The notes beneath the pieces were generated by a model. The model saw only the letters and a list, made by a program, of their open reading frames with translations. It had not been told where the DNA came from and ran no database searches. Shown here one piece after another: positions 34,081 to 46,153 of a DNA stretch of 64,000 bases. Numbering within the stretch: the first letter of the stretch is position 1; each line of letters begins with the position of its first letter. The translations under genes and the position numbers were made by a program. Source of the stretch: Harmothoe impar (lineage: Eukaryota > Annelida > Polychaeta > Phyllodocida > Polynoidae); the NCBI GenBank assembly GCA_947462335.1, contig OX381707.1, forward strand, positions 84,344,610-84,408,609, written 5' to 3'.

Positions 34081-35484
34081 ATGGCGTCATCAGGAATCAC
34101 TCTACGTTCTACCGAATGTGAGCAATCCCAACACTACTACAGAGCCGCGACAACACCACATGAGGAGACGTCCATGTTTACTGATGAGTCAACAAGTAGC
34201 AAGGTGGAGGTTGGTTTTTATCAAGATTCGTACGGGTGGCTGGAAAGTGTGAGGGCTACTTCTGCAGCTAATGCTGCTGCTCGTGCAAAACGTGAAGCTC
34301 GTAAGGTGGAAGTTGGTTTTTATCAAGATTCGTACGGGTGGCTGGAAAGTGTGAGGGCTACTTCTGCAGCTAATGCTGCTGCTCGTGCAAAACGTGAAGC
34401 TCGTATCGCTGTTCGTGCTACACATGCAGCATACGAAGTTGCCAATGCTGCTAACAACGTTGCTGTTACTCTCGCCGCTGCTGCTCGTGCTGCTAATCTT
34501 TTTGCTACTGTTTCCGCTCTTGCTAACGATGCTGCTGCTACTGATGCTGCAACGTCTGCTAAAAGTGCCGCTGTTGCGGCTGCTGCTAGGGCTAATGCTA
34601 TTAATGCTTGTACAGCTGCTAAACAAATAGTCTGTTTTGCTTCTGCTAGTCGCAGTGTCGCTGTTACGGCTATAGCTGATGCCCATGATGCTAAGTTACG
34701 GGCTTTTGCTTTTGCTGAAGCTGCTGTTGATGCTCAAACTGTTGCTGCTGCTGCTGCTACTGCTGCTGATGAGGCTGCTGCTGCCACTGCTGCTGCTGCT
34801 GAAGATGCTGCTGCTGCTGCGGCTGATGCTCTAGACACCTATGACGCTGCTGCTCTAGACACCTATGACGCTGCTGCTGCTGAAGATACTGCTGCCGCTG
34901 CTGCTACTGCTGCTGCTGCTGCTGAAGATGCTGCTGCCGCTGCTCTAGACACCTATGACGCGGCTGCTGCTGCTTTTGCTGAAGATACTGTTGATGCTGC
35001 TGCTGCTACTGCTGCTGCCGCTGCTGCTACTGCTGCTGCCACTGCTCTAGACACCTATGACGCGGCTGCTGCTGCTTTTGCTGAAGATACTGTTGATGCT
35101 GCTGCTGCTACTGCTGCTGCCGCTGCTGCTACTGCTGCTGCCACTGCTCTAGACACCTATGACGCTCCTGCTACTCCTGCTCTAGACACCTATGATGCCA
35201 CTGCTCTAGACACCTATGACGCTCCTGCTACTCCTGCTCTAGACACCTATGATGCTGCTGCTGCTGCTGCTGCCACTGCTCTAGACACCTATGACACTCC
35301 TGCTACTCCTGCTCTAGACACCTATGATGCTGCTGCTGCTGCTGCTGCTGCTGAAGATGCTGCTGCTGCTGCTGCACTAGTCATCTATGACGTGGCTACT
35401 GCTCTAGACACTTATGACGCGGCTGCTGCTGCTGCTGCTGCTGAAGATGCTGCTGCTGCTGCTGCTCTAGACACCTATGACTGA
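34081..35484 (+). CDS. Alanine-rich LDTYD-repeat protein
   Basis: A 467-aa ORF, the longest in the window, starting in a good context (CAGCATGG). Residues 1-40 are ordinary. Residues 41-74 and 75-108 are a perfect 34-aa tandem repeat (KVEVGFYQDSYGWLESV then a basic alanine-rich tail); its DNA copies at 34201-34302 and 34303-34404 differ by one silent base. Residues 109-250 are alanine-rich with scattered polar residues. From residue 251 to the end, LDTYD occurs 12 times plus one variant (LVIYD), separated by poly-alanine with AED or APATP spacers, ending in LDTYD and the stop. There are no membrane or signal segments. Long alanine-rich helices are likely. Composition recalls alanine-rich antifreeze or structural proteins, but the repeat differs and this is no homology claim. 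GCT-triplet expansion could make a long ORF without selection, which is the main doubt. Confidence 0.5.
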   Translation: MASSGITLRSTECEQSQHYYRAATTPHEETSMFTDESTSSKVEVGFYQDSYGWLESVRATSAANAAARAKREARKVEVGFYQDSYGWLESVRATSAANAAARAKREARIAVRATHAAYEVANAANNVAVTLAAAARAANLFATVSALANDAAATDAATSAKSAAVAAAARANAINACTAAKQIVCFASASRSVAVTAIADAHDAKLRAFAFAEAAVDAQTVAAAAATAADEAAAATAAAAEDAAAAAADALDTYDAAALDTYDAAAAEDTAAAAATAAAAAEDAAAAALDTYDAAAAAFAEDTVDAAAATAAAAAATAAATALDTYDAAAAAFAEDTVDAAAATAAAAAATAAATALDTYDAPATPALDTYDATALDTYDAPATPALDTYDAAAAAAATALDTYDTPATPALDTYDAAAAAAAAEDAAAAAALVIYDVATALDTYDAAAAAAAAEDAAAAAALDTYD

Positions 35485-35554
35485 AAACATAGTAGGCGTT
35501 ATTTACAAACACTGCTGTTACCTATGCCTAAACTTAGTAGGTCTTATTTACAAA
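35485..35554 (+). other. Short repeats after the alanine-rich ORF
   Basis: Two diverged copies of a TAGTAGGCGTTATTTACAAAC-like segment (35492 and 35537), with a third ACAAACAA segment just beyond. TTTACAAAC-type words resemble forkhead sites. No histone-type stem-loop or AATAAA polyadenylation signal was found after this ORF. Confidence 0.4.
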
Positions 35555-35999
35555 CAAGAGAGCCACGTGGTGTTGTTTACAAACAAAGATAGTCACGTGA
35601 TGTTGTTGTGGTCTATCATGTCAATGAAGGGGTCGCGTGATCAAGGGGGCGCGGTCTATTATGCAAATGAGGGGGTCGCGTGACCAAATGGCGACCTCTG
35701 ATTGACTGGTGATCAAGAGGGCGTGGCTTATTATGCAAATGAAAGGGTCACGTGATCAAGGGGGTGTGGCCTATTATGCAAATGAGGGGTCACGTGACCA
35801 AATGGAAGCCTCTGATTGGCTGGTGATCAAGGGGGCGTGGCCTATTACGTAATTATGCAAATGAGGGGGCGTGGCCTATTACGTAATTATGCAAATGAGG
35901 GGGTCACGTGACCAAATGGAGGCCTCTGATTGGCTGCATGTCGATTGAGTAATAAACAGTACTTAACTATAGTCCCGTTCCGATACATACTATACTACT
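35555..35999 (-). promoter_or_regulatory. Right terminal motif array
   Basis: Inverted counterpart of the left array. Exact ATGCAAAT (inverted octamer) appears five times between about 35655 and 35900, with inverted CCAAT boxes (CTGATTGGCTG), CACGTG boxes and ATTACGTAAT palindromes. The outer 180 bp match the left end nearly base for base. Further in, the modules are reshuffled and several E-boxes have become CGCGTG. Confidence 0.7.
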
Positions 36000-36005
36000 A
36001 CTAAG
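36000..36005 (+). repeat. Target site duplication, right copy (ACTAAG)
   Basis: Second copy of the 6-bp duplication flanking the 9.7-kb element. Confidence 0.85.
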
Positions 36006-36849
36006 TGACCCAACTTTGATCACCCCCAGTACCCTCTGTATTGTATTTTTAGAGTAGATCTTGCTATGTCCAGTAGTACTGTATATAGCAACACTATATT
36101 TACATATATAGTTGTTTTTTGATCAGTAATCTGATCTAGGTGAAATTTCAAATGTTGGACTTTTCCAATGTTTGCCTCATTTCCGACTGGCTTTGGAGTC
36201 GTCCTGCCCCTACAAGTTGAGAGATATCTTGAATGCTACATGTTGTGTCCCCTGTCCATATATAGAATATTTCCTTGCTATAGTTGTGGCTTCCCAGTTG
36301 CCATAATTTTCGCATGAGACACTCTTGAAAATGGACCAGCTTTAAGATCTGCTTTTGATGAGCCCACTACCCTCCACTAAATAGGTTGCCACATCCAAAC
36401 CACTTGGAATTTCGAGTCCATATTTACAGATGTGACTCAGAAGATATGGGGCCATGATCCTACCTAATTAGGATGAATTTTGAGATGGTCACCCGGGGAA
36501 ATCTCTCATTTCTGGTCGATTATGAATGGACTCAGCCAGAGGTAATCAAGCACAGCCAGGATGGTAAAGTCATAAGGACAATTCAGTAGGCAGACATTTA
36601 CTAGACAAGCAGTGATAAAGTAGGTTTTGTAGCACCATAATGACAGTGTTAGAGAAGGAAGATGGTCAGTTAAGGGTGTAGAATCTTCAAGGTAGTTTGT
36701 GCATACTCATGAGAACATTTAAAATTAGAATTTGAGCATTATAAGTAGATGCGCCATTTCACTCAATAGGGGTTCTAGAATCAAAAACCTGTATTTGCAT
36801 GTAACCAGGAATGGCGATTATATCCCTTCTGAAGCTATAGTAAAACTTT

Positions 36850-39460
36850 CAATACAATGAGAGACAGGTAGGAGTAAGGGCATCCTTGGTGGGTGCCTCC
36901 TTTATTCAGTGCCCCCTGTGGGAGCCATCATTACTTCAATTGATGCTTTAGCTGCTGCCAAATGTCCTCCACTTTACTAATTTTGTATTCTACTGTGGTG
37001 AATTTTCCTGCCATAACCACCCAGCCAGGAGTCAGGCCTCAACTGGTGGTAAGTGGTGGGTAAGTGCTGCCAAGTGGTTTATAGTCTGTGATCTTAGCAG
37101 CAGGGGGAGGTTGTGATTTGCCAAAGGCCTTTATTTGCTACTGAATAACTGACTGGACTAGTAGGAGACAAGTAGGAGATTATTCACCATCAATGATGTT
37201 TTGGAAGTAGGGATCTAAAATTAACACCTGCAATCATTCACCAAGAACACTCTACGTTATGGCCAATGTTATTCTACACAGTTCAATATCCGAAGGTAAA
37301 TAGCATAACAGTGTTATGCCTGCCATTTAAAGAGAAGTAATACATGGATAAAAATCAGGTACAATTGCCAGTTTACATCTTTACACTTAACCTCAGTCCT
37401 CAATATCTTAAGGATAGCTACTTTTTACAGTAAAAAAGTTATATGTGCTTACCTAGCTGAAGAGGGTATAACAAGCTAGCTCATATATCTACTGCACCTA
37501 TAACCTGTGACCACCTTTACCTATAGAGAAGCACAACATGTGTTTGTATGGACAGTCAGCCTTTCCTGTGACACTGTTTCAACATGAACTCACCACAACA
37601 TCTGGCCAGCACAGATCCCCCACAGGGTGAGATAACATGTCCCATCCTTATCATTAATAGTCAAGGAGGGGGTGAAAACATGCATGATGACCTGCCAGGG
37701 GTATCTCACAAATCAGATAGGGACATGGTCAGTTAAGTGTCTGCCGTTATCACCAGGGGATGGGAAACGGTAGCGAGATTCAGTAAGTCATTCAAGTGCT
37801 CCACCAGGTGTTCCCTCTGGTTGTTGGCCTTTAAAAAAATGGCGGATGAGAAAACTGAGCAATTAGAAAAGAAGGGGTCATTTAGAGATGTAAATGGGAT
37901 AAATTATTCAATATATTTTAGTTTGATACAGGGATGTACTTGCCTGTGGCAGTAGTGAGTAAAATATTATGGAATAAATAATCTCAGTGGATGGGCTTGA
38001 TACTGATAGAGATTTAAGAAAAAGATGGTGCAAAATACCTCCATTGATTCATTTGCCTGGGAGCTGGATTAAAGTAGCTCTGGAGAGCTTGTGGGAGTGC
38101 TCCCTGTGGCAGCTCTCAGGACTACAACTGATGTCACAACTGCTGCCAAATGGCCTTCATTCACTCACTTTGTATTCTACTACAGCGTCTTTCCCTGCCA
38201 TAACCGCCCCATTTGGCTAGGCCTCAACTTGTGGTAAGTGGTGGGTGAGTGCTACCAAGCGGTCTATAGTCTGTGATCTCAGTAGCGGTAGGGGGAGTCA
38301 TGAAGATTGGGGTTTGCTAAAGGCCTTTATTTGCCACCCAATAACTGACTGTATCATCTAGGGGGAAGTCTCTGTAAGCGCAATCTGTATTTGTATGGAC
38401 GGTGACCCTTTGCTGTGACATTACCCTCTGATGTGTCAGCATAAACAACATTCCACCACCACATCTGCCCAGCCAATGTCCCCCACAGGGAGTGATAACG
38501 CTTCCCATCCTTATCATAAATAGTCTGGGAGGGAGTGATAAGGTATGGGGGACCTGCCAGGGTTATCTCACAAATCAGAGAGGGACATGGTGAGTTAAGT
38601 ATGTGGTGTCCTCACCAGGGGATGGGAAAAGGTAGCAAGATTCAGCCGGTCATTTAAGTGCCACACCAGGTGCCCACCCTGGTTGTTGGCCTTTGGAAGA
38701 TGGTAGCTGGGAAACCTCTGCAATGTAGAAAAGAAGGGATCATTGAAAGAATAAAAATGAAATAGATGACTTTATGTATTTTGATACAGGGATGTACTGG
38801 ACTGTGGCAGTATAGAACAACATATTATGGAATGTGTAATTCAAGTATTAGGGCTTTATAGAATTTTGAGAATGAGTGGGTTGGAAAAACCTCCGTTTAT
38901 TCATTCGCATAGGTTATCCAAGTAGCTCTGGAGTGTGCCTTCTTTATTCAGTGCCCCCTGCGGGAGCAATCAAAACTATAATTGATGCCACAACTGCTGC
39001 CAAACGTCCTCCACTTTACTCATTTTGTGTTCTACTATGGCGTCTTTCCCTGCTGTGACCACCCCGCAAGGAGTCAGGCCTCAACTGGTGGTAAGTGGTG
39101 GGTAAGTGCTGCCAAGTGGTTTATAGTCTGTGATCTCCAGTGGCAGGAGTTATAAAGATTGGCATTTGCTAAATCCCTTTATTTGCCATTGGTGTGGCAC
39201 TGGTGTGGCTTAACTAGTAGGAAGTGATGCCTTTGATGTAGTTTCAGCAGTAGCAGTGTCCGGATGCACTCTATAACTTAGCCCTGAGCAGAGTCAGAGA
39301 GGAGTGAAAAGGGAACACAATGGTTCTTGTACTAAGCAGGGCATCCTTTAAGAAGGCCAAGTAGTCTGTGATTGTTACTGAGTCCTGTCCATGATAAGTT
39401 TATGGTTGAGCTTTAGTATATCACTGAACTTTTGCTGGGTGCACTGACCCATGAAGTTTC
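36850..39460 (+). repeat. GGTAAGTGGTGGGTAAGTG-family repeat array
   Basis: Three diverged copies with cores near 37047, 38233 and 39089. Each is preceded by a 'GCCCCCTG..GGAG..ATCA..ACT..TTGATGC' segment and a 'CTCCACTTTACT' or equivalent segment, and followed by a TTTATTTGC segment. ORFs at 37737, 37987 and 38876 are not shared between copies. Confidence 0.6.
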
Positions 39461-39699
39461 CCACTGACTGAAAAAGAAAGAAGTAGAATTTGGAAGAAAG
39501 ATCAATACTGATAGGATTTGAAATAAAGAATGAGGATGATGGAACTTAACAAATAAAAAAGACAATTGAAATAATAATTTCTGTTTGAAGAAGGAATTTC
39601 CTCTGAATAATCATTGAACAATTTTATCCCTAAAGTAAAAGCCCAAAAGCTATTACACAGAGACCATGCATAAACCGACCCCATCAGGTAACCACATCA

Positions 39700-41680
39700 C
39701 TCACACTCTGACAAATACAGGTATAGAGTAAAGGGGTGTCTGGTACACTAATCACAGCGAGCTGTACACTGGCCTCTGATAGCTCCGCCTTTTCCAGAGG
39801 TGATCATTGGTGCTCCCCATACCCTAGTCGGTAGTGCCTTCTTCTGCCTCTGTGCCACTAAAGACTTAATTACATGGTTGACATGCCTGGAACACCAGTC
39901 TGGACACTCGTATGGCATTATAGAGGTTAATCATGTGGGATGAATCAATGAACCAGAGCTGCCTAGCTTTGTTGACTTCTACAGTAAATCAAGAAGAACA
40001 CTGATGGGAACAGGTAAGGGGACAGGCATTTACCAGAGAAGTATGAGTACATATAGTAGACCTTCTAAGCTGTCCTTCACCGTATCAAAGGGAGGGGGGT
40101 CACTGTACTGGCTTGACATTTTAAATACATCATTTATAAAAAAATTCAATGTTGCAGTTATTGACACTTACTCTTTTACTTCACTTAAATTTGTTGCAGA
40201 CGATTTTCTTCTTTAGAATCATGCTTCTATACATTTACTCTGCAGAAAAGACAGAAGCATTGAGAGGATGAGAATGGAACAAATAAATTTATATATTTCA
40301 GTTTGATACAGGGATGTACTGGACTGTGGCAGTATAGAGCAACATATAATGGCATGAGTAGCCCCAGTGTTTGGGCTTGATGAAAGAGGGAAAAACCATA
40401 ATTGATTAATGCACAGAGAAGCTGGCTTAAAGTAGTTCTTTAATGGTGCCCCCTGTGGCAGCTATCAGAACTACAATTGATGCCACAACTGCTGCCAAAA
40501 CGTCCTCCACTTTACTCAAGTTGTATGCTACTGGACTCTCTTTTCCTCATAACCACCCTGCCAGGAGCTCTGCCTCAACTGGTGGTAAGTGGTGGGTAAG
40601 TGCTGCCAAGTGGTTTACAGTCTGTCATCTAAGCAGCGGTAGGAGGAGTCATGAAGATAGAGATTTGCTGAACTGCTTTATTTGATATTGAATATTGTGG
40701 TACTAGTGTGGCTCATCTTGTGGAATGTAATGCCTGACCTTTGATGTACTTCAGCAGTAGCAGTGGAACTCAGTGTCTAGGTGCACTGTATAAGTCAGCC
40801 CTCTGTAAGAGGACCGAGCAGGGTACACAGTGATTCCTGCACTTAGCAGAGAATCCTTTAAAAAGGCACATAGTCTGTTATGGATATCAAACCCGAGACC
40901 TCTCAAGCCAGTATCATGGCTGAGTCGTAGTACAGAGCCGATCTTATACTGGATGCATTCAACAAAAAGGAGTTGCAATTATACATCAGGATAGATAGGT
41001 TTTGAAATAGTGAATGAGAATGATGGAACTAACAAAATAAAAAAGACAAATTGAATTATAATTTGCTCGAAAATGCTCTAAAGCTTTCACACAGAGACCA
41101 CGTCAGGACACCACATATCTCATACTCTAAATACAAGTACAGAATAAAGAGGGCTCTGGTACACTAATCGCAGCTAGTTAGGGACGGTTCTCTGATAGCT
41201 CTGCCTTCTCCAGAGGTGATTATTGGTGCTCCCCGTACCATAGTTGGTAGTGCCTTACTCTGCCTCTGTGCAACTAAAGACTTAATTACACGGTCGACAT
41301 GCCTGGCCCAGGGAACACCAGTCTGGACACTTGTATGGCATTATGGGAGTCAATCATGTGAGCTGAATCAATGAGCTGCCTAGCTTTATTGACTTCTAGC
41401 GAAAATCAAGAAGAACACTGATGGGAACAGTTAAGGGAACAGGCATTTACCAGAGAAGTATGAGTACATATAGTAGACCTTCTAAGCTGTCCTTCACCGT
41501 ATCAATGTGAGGGGTGGTCACTGTACTGGCTTGACATTTTAAATACATCATCTATAAAAAACTCAATTTTGCAGTTATTGACATTTAATTCAGACATTTA
41601 CTCTTTTACTTCACTCAAAATTGTTGCAGACGATTTTCTTCTTCAGAATCATACTTCTATATATTTCCCTCCTCATCATC
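39700..41680 (+). repeat. Local tandem duplication, about 1.42-kb offset
   Basis: 39700-40260 is repeated at about 41110-41680, with a shared GGCATTTACCAGAGAAGTAT segment (40024 and 41443) and a shared GTACTGGCTTGACATTTTAA segment (40105 and 41523). The second copy carries an extra 'ACATTTAATTCAG' insertion. Between them lies another GGTAAGTGGTG core (40583). The 70-aa ORF 40004-40216 is interrupted in the second copy. Confidence 0.75.
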
Positions 41681-42031
41681 CCAAATAGGAGAAAGAAAAC
41701 ACTTCACACTTCTGCAACCGGATAAGATCAGATCAAATCAAGATGGCTGCCACTGGTGATTCCATCAGAGGAAATTACCCTCCCACAATGCATCAATACA
41801 GGAAGTCATTCCATGTAAAGATGAGTCTGTGGAAGTTGTCATCTGGCACTGAATGGCGCAGAGAGCTGGAAATTACTTACTGAATGTTGCCAACACTTTC
41901 AGCTATTGTGATTCTAATTCATGTCCTGTATACCAACTATGGAGGGAATGGTGTGTATGTTGTTACAGAGCAACAAGAAAAGAATGAAATAGCGAAATTG
42001 GGGCAGAAAGGAAAAAGGAGAGGTACTTTCA

Positions 42032-42046
42032 AGAGAGAGAAACAGG

Positions 42047-42098
<52 letters not shown>

Positions 42099-42196
42099 GA
42101 CAAAGAGACAGACAGAGACAGAGACAGAGACAGACACACAGACAGAGACTCAGAGAGAGACAGAGTGAGACACAGAGACAGAGACAGAGACTGAGA
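42032..42196 (+). repeat. (GA)n/(GACA)n microsatellite
   Basis: GA repeats pass into GACA repeats and then mixed GAGACA. The ORF spanning them is an artefact. Confidence 0.95.
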
Positions 42197-42329
42197 GCAA
42201 TTCAGCAAAACTTGACATTCTAATCCAGAATAAACTTAATAGTAAAATAGATGGAAAAAAACAACTAGTCTAATCAGATCATCTATTCAGATCCGGTTCA
42301 ACATTTAGAGATGCAACTACAATTTCCGG

Positions 42330-43200
42330 GACTGAACATGAATATTGGCAAAGGCCTGCTAAAGACTTCTCCCTCTGATTTCCAATTGATTCCCATTTCT
42401 AAGATACTTATCTCTGCTTTCCAGTCGGGGACACACTGAGGGTTTGTCATGGTTTGGTGTTACAGATGGAACAATAGAGCAGCATACAGGTGTTTTTTTT
42501 GCAGCTTTTAGGATTTCACAGATGGCTGTCTGGAAAGTTGTGGGGACTTGGCACGCCCACTGCCATTGTCTGTGAGACATTAAAAAGGCTTGTACGAAAG
42601 AGAATTTGATGACAACTGGAAAAGTAACAGTATATATAGGTTAGTGACTTTTTTCAGAGGTGCATTGCAGTATGGCTAATTGGTATCATGCCTTTGATAA
42701 TTGAGACTCATTTGGATCTGCTTGGATGAAATCATAAACCCTTTAGTGGTTGGGGTCCTACCACAGTCCTACCACCATGCTGCTACTGGACCCGTGCCTA
42801 GGTCATGATATTTGTGAAAAAAGATAGACCTAAAGAAAAATTCAACTTGAATATTATACAGACTGGCATAATTGTTTAAGTGATGGTCAGATTCTGCACT
42901 TTCAGATAACTTAACTGCACATAATACTGCCTAACTGCAGTATTTCTAATATGACTGTAGCGATCTATAGATATGTGTAGGGTGTGGTGTACTAGCTTTT
43001 CTAAGAGATGCTCCCTTCCACTACTCTGCACCCTACTCAGATGCACACACAGTAAACTGACACTGCCGCCAACCACCAAGCAGCAGTCTTCATATTGCCA
43101 CATCTAAATATAGCCTGATGGCAGTCCTTATGTCCCATATCAGGTTCTGTGTGAACCTGGTGCTGCCATCTGCTGGTTGATGCAGAAATAAAAAAGATTC
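42330..43200 (+). repeat. Diverged block, counterpart of 8400-9905
   Basis: Same landmarks and order as 8400-9905, with different indels. No conserved ORF. Confidence 0.6.
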
Positions 43201-43639
43201 TTTTTAGGGTGACCTTGTCGGCTTCCATACAAAAGAGATGTATCTACTAGTCACCGTTTCATTAAATTAGGTTGCAGCATAATAATAAGATGACTGACGA
43301 GCTTGAAGTTGATTCATGGGGGAAAGGGATAACTTCAAATGGCCCTATGGAAAGCCATCATTGACAATATGTAGGTTGCCCCCTATTGTCAGTTGTGGCT
43401 CAGGCTACCACAACTCACCCTCACCTGCCAAACAGCCCTCTAGTGCATCATTAGCAAGTCTTATATAATTAGAGGACAGATAGGAGATAGGAATTGGATC
43501 TGCTGCAGTAATATGTTGTTCGCTATAAAAATCACTATCATAATTAACAATGAAGAAAGGGTTCCATCAGTGGGAACCTCCTGGATAACTGGCACTATGT
43601 AGTCCTGGTGGCAAAGAAACAAGAAGGCAGTGATATAAC

Positions 43640-44740
43640 ACCATCAGCAGCCTGCTGTGGTTGTATCTAAGATGTCTGTGACAGCAGCTGGACATGACGG
43701 GTAAGGTGATGCTCATTTGAGTCCTATATATGTCATAATTACTGCTAATGGTCGCATCAGATTGAATTCAATCAATGGTCTTCTACACTTCAGATTCAAA
43801 TGCTCGATTACATGACTATGGATAATATCTGGGAACTCAAGTTTATTCTTTGGCTAGTACTTGCTTTCACATGGAAGTCTATAGATAGTTGTAATAACAT
43901 CCAATTTAAATCCTAGAGCTCCTGCCTCTTGGGTTAAATCTTGAGCCTTTTATTTTTAGTTCTTACATGATTGCTGCAGTGATGCTCACTTAGGACCTGC
44001 ATATGTCATTATTACTGCTAATGATTGCTTCAGATTGAGTAATAATCAATAGTATGTTTCTCTTACATACTAGTACTCACTACCTATGGTATAGAGTTAT
44101 GATTCTCTCACCAGAAACCATGAAGAAATATATGAGCAAGCAAGGTTCAGTGCTGTGTAAAGCTGGTCAATGTGCCATAGACCAGAATTACCTGCAACTG
44201 CTGCCATCTGGTGGCCTGATGGCTTTCCTGCACGTTCTTGCCACTCCTTGTCAGTTTGTGTACTTCATCATTTTGGTCACATTAGTTGTGTGCAAACATG
44301 ACTCGTGGCCTCCTGGGTGGCTTCTGCACCTCCCCAACTCCAAGTGACTAACAACTCTTGCATGCAACACCAGTCACTGCCAATCAGTCATGAATGTCAA
44401 AGTCTTGGTTTACCTTCAAGGTATGCCTTTTGACAATAAGCCTGTTTCCTGTGTTGAGTATTCAGAATCTGTAAACCAAATCAAAGAGAGTGAATTGACT
44501 TTAGACTGCTTTGTAGTCCTTGCACTCAGCAAAACTGACAGATTCTGCTTTTCTCATCCACAATTTGCCGGGATATTGTGACAAACCTAGCCCATGCATG
44601 CAAGAGTATAAACCATTATTAGACACAATATAGATCCAAGGACCATCATCATTGGGGTAAATATAAATATTTTAACTGTACTTGTTACTGGTCATTGTGC
44701 TACCAGATCTGTATTCAGGGTGCAGCCTCATAAAACACCC
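43640..44740 (+). repeat. Diverged block, counterpart of 15100-16500
   Basis: Collinear with copy 2 of the duplicated block up to the insertion boundary near 44740; similarity resumes at about 46154. The 97-aa ORF 44054-44347 reads a hydrophobic frame that is not open in the counterpart. Confidence 0.65.
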
Positions 44741-44929
44741 TTTTTTATGCCGAAGTGGTGGTGCCGCCAGGCACCACCAAAACGAAGTATATGATGTTTG
44801 CACTTTGCCAGAAGTCAGAACGGGCGCCGCCATCTTGGATTGTGCCGCCATCTTGGATTAAGGTGTCAAAACACAAATTTATGCTATGTGATAACAATAA
44901 TATAAATCAACCTTTGATAGTTCCTGCAG

Positions 44930-45925
44930 TTGATTATAATCATACCTACCCCCCTAATATGGACCCAAGGAATTCAATGGTTCTATTGGTTTGTTGCATA
45001 TACAGCTGGTTGCTTAGCAACGGCTATTCTAATTGTTTATCTGCCTAGCAACACACATTTCCATGGTCCTGAAGTTGATTATAATCATACCTACCCCCCC
45101 TAATATGGATGCAAGGAATTCAATGGTTCTATCGGTTTGTTGCTTATACAGCTGGTTGCCTAGCAACGGCTATTCTCATTGTTTATCTGCCTAGCAACAC
45201 ACATTTCCATGGTCCTAAGGTTGATTATAATCATACTTACCCCCCCTAATATGGACCCAAGGAATTCAACGGTTCTATTGGTTTGTTGCTTATACAGCTG
45301 GTTGCCTAGCAACGGCTATTCTAATTGTTTATCTGCCTAGCAACACACATTTCCATGGTCCTGATGTTCATTATAATCATACCTACCCCCCCTAATATGG
45401 ACCCAAGGAATTCAAGGGTTCTATCCATTTGTTGCTAATACAGCTGGTTGCCTAGCAACAGCTATTCTAATTGTTTATCTGCCTAGCAACACACATTTCC
45501 ATGTTCCCGAGGTTGATTATAATCATACCTACCCCCCCTTATATGGACCCAAGGAATTCAATGGTTCTATCAGCTTGTTGCCTAGCAACGGCTATTCTAA
45601 TTGTTTATCTGCCTAGCAACACACATTTCCATGGTCCTTAAGTTGATTATAATCATACCCACCCCCCTAATATGGACCCAAGAAATTCAATGGTTCTATC
45701 GGTTTGTTGCTTATACAGCTGGTTGCCTAGCAACGGCTATTCTTATTGTTTATCTGCCTAGCAACACACATTTCCATGGTCCTGAGGTTGATTATAATCA
45801 TACCTACCCCCCTAATATGGACCCAAGGAATCCAATGGTTCTATTAGTTTGTTGCTTATACAGCTGGTTGCCTAGCAACATCTATTGTTATTGTTTATCT
45901 GCCTAGCAACACACATTTCCTTACG
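44930..45925 (+). repeat. 146-bp tandem repeat with RFX-like palindromes
   Basis: The word CTGCCTAGCAACACAC (or close) recurs at 45041, 45187, 45333, 45479, 45609, 45754 and 45899, giving spacings of 146, 146, 146, 130, 145 and 145. Most units hold GTTGCCTAGCAAC, a perfect inverted repeat matching the RFX X-box consensus, a second half-match (CTGCCTAGCAAC), and CATACCTACCCCCC plus ATGGACCCAAGGAATTCAA. ORFs through the array are repeat artefacts. Confidence 0.9.
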
Positions 45926-46080
45926 CCCTAACATGGACCCAAGGAATTCATAGGAAATGCCATATTTGAAGTAATATCATCCTTCCCCCTGGTAACCCCT
46001 TCCCGGCTCTGCTTTTTCGGTGTCTTGAATGGGTTCCCTTCAAACATACCAACCATGTAGACATTATGTTTTTTTGAATG

Positions 46081-46153
46081 CAAGAATTGCGGTTGTTGCC
46101 GCGTATAAAAATGCCTGAGGCATTTCTTTACGCGGCAACAACCGCAATTCTTG
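46081..46153. repeat. 25-bp perfect hairpin with inner hairpin
   Basis: The outer arms at 46081-46105 and 46129-46153 are perfectly complementary over 25 bp (arm core GGTTGTTGCCGCGTA). The loop itself contains AAATGCCT-G-AGGCATTT. This marks the right boundary of the inserted block. Confidence 0.9.

Larger units (their letters stand above)
44741..46153. mobile_element. Hairpin-ended insertion carrying tandem X-box repeats
   Basis: The paralogous block at 16500 reads through this position, so about 1.4 kb has been inserted here. The left side has a 10-bp hairpin (TGGTGGTGCC/GGCACCACCA, 44756-44779) and two GCCGCCATCTTGGATT words (from 44827), which match YY1 sites. The centre holds 146-bp repeats, and the right side ends in a 25-bp hairpin. 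Hairpin end plus central tandem repeats recalls non-autonomous Helentron-type elements of invertebrates. No Rep or helicase gene is present and the exact target site is not resolved. Confidence 0.5.

Noticed and set aside
34373..34630. 85-aa leucine-rich ORF in another plus frame
   Set aside because: It results from reading GCT repeats in the CTG frame and only mimics a hydrophobic protein.
34189..34686. 165-aa serine-rich ORF on the minus strand opposite the alanine-rich ORF
   Set aside because: Its serine-rich composition is the complement of GCT/GCA alanine codons, and it has no independent support. It is a shadow frame.
34081..35484. Assignment as a type I antifreeze protein
   Set aside because: Alanine richness is shared, but the 11-residue threonine spacing of that family is not seen and LDTYD is not part of it.
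45601..45906. 101-aa repetitive ORF with hydrophobic segments
   Set aside because: It follows the 146-bp tandem repeat and similar frames break in neighbouring units. No coding signal.
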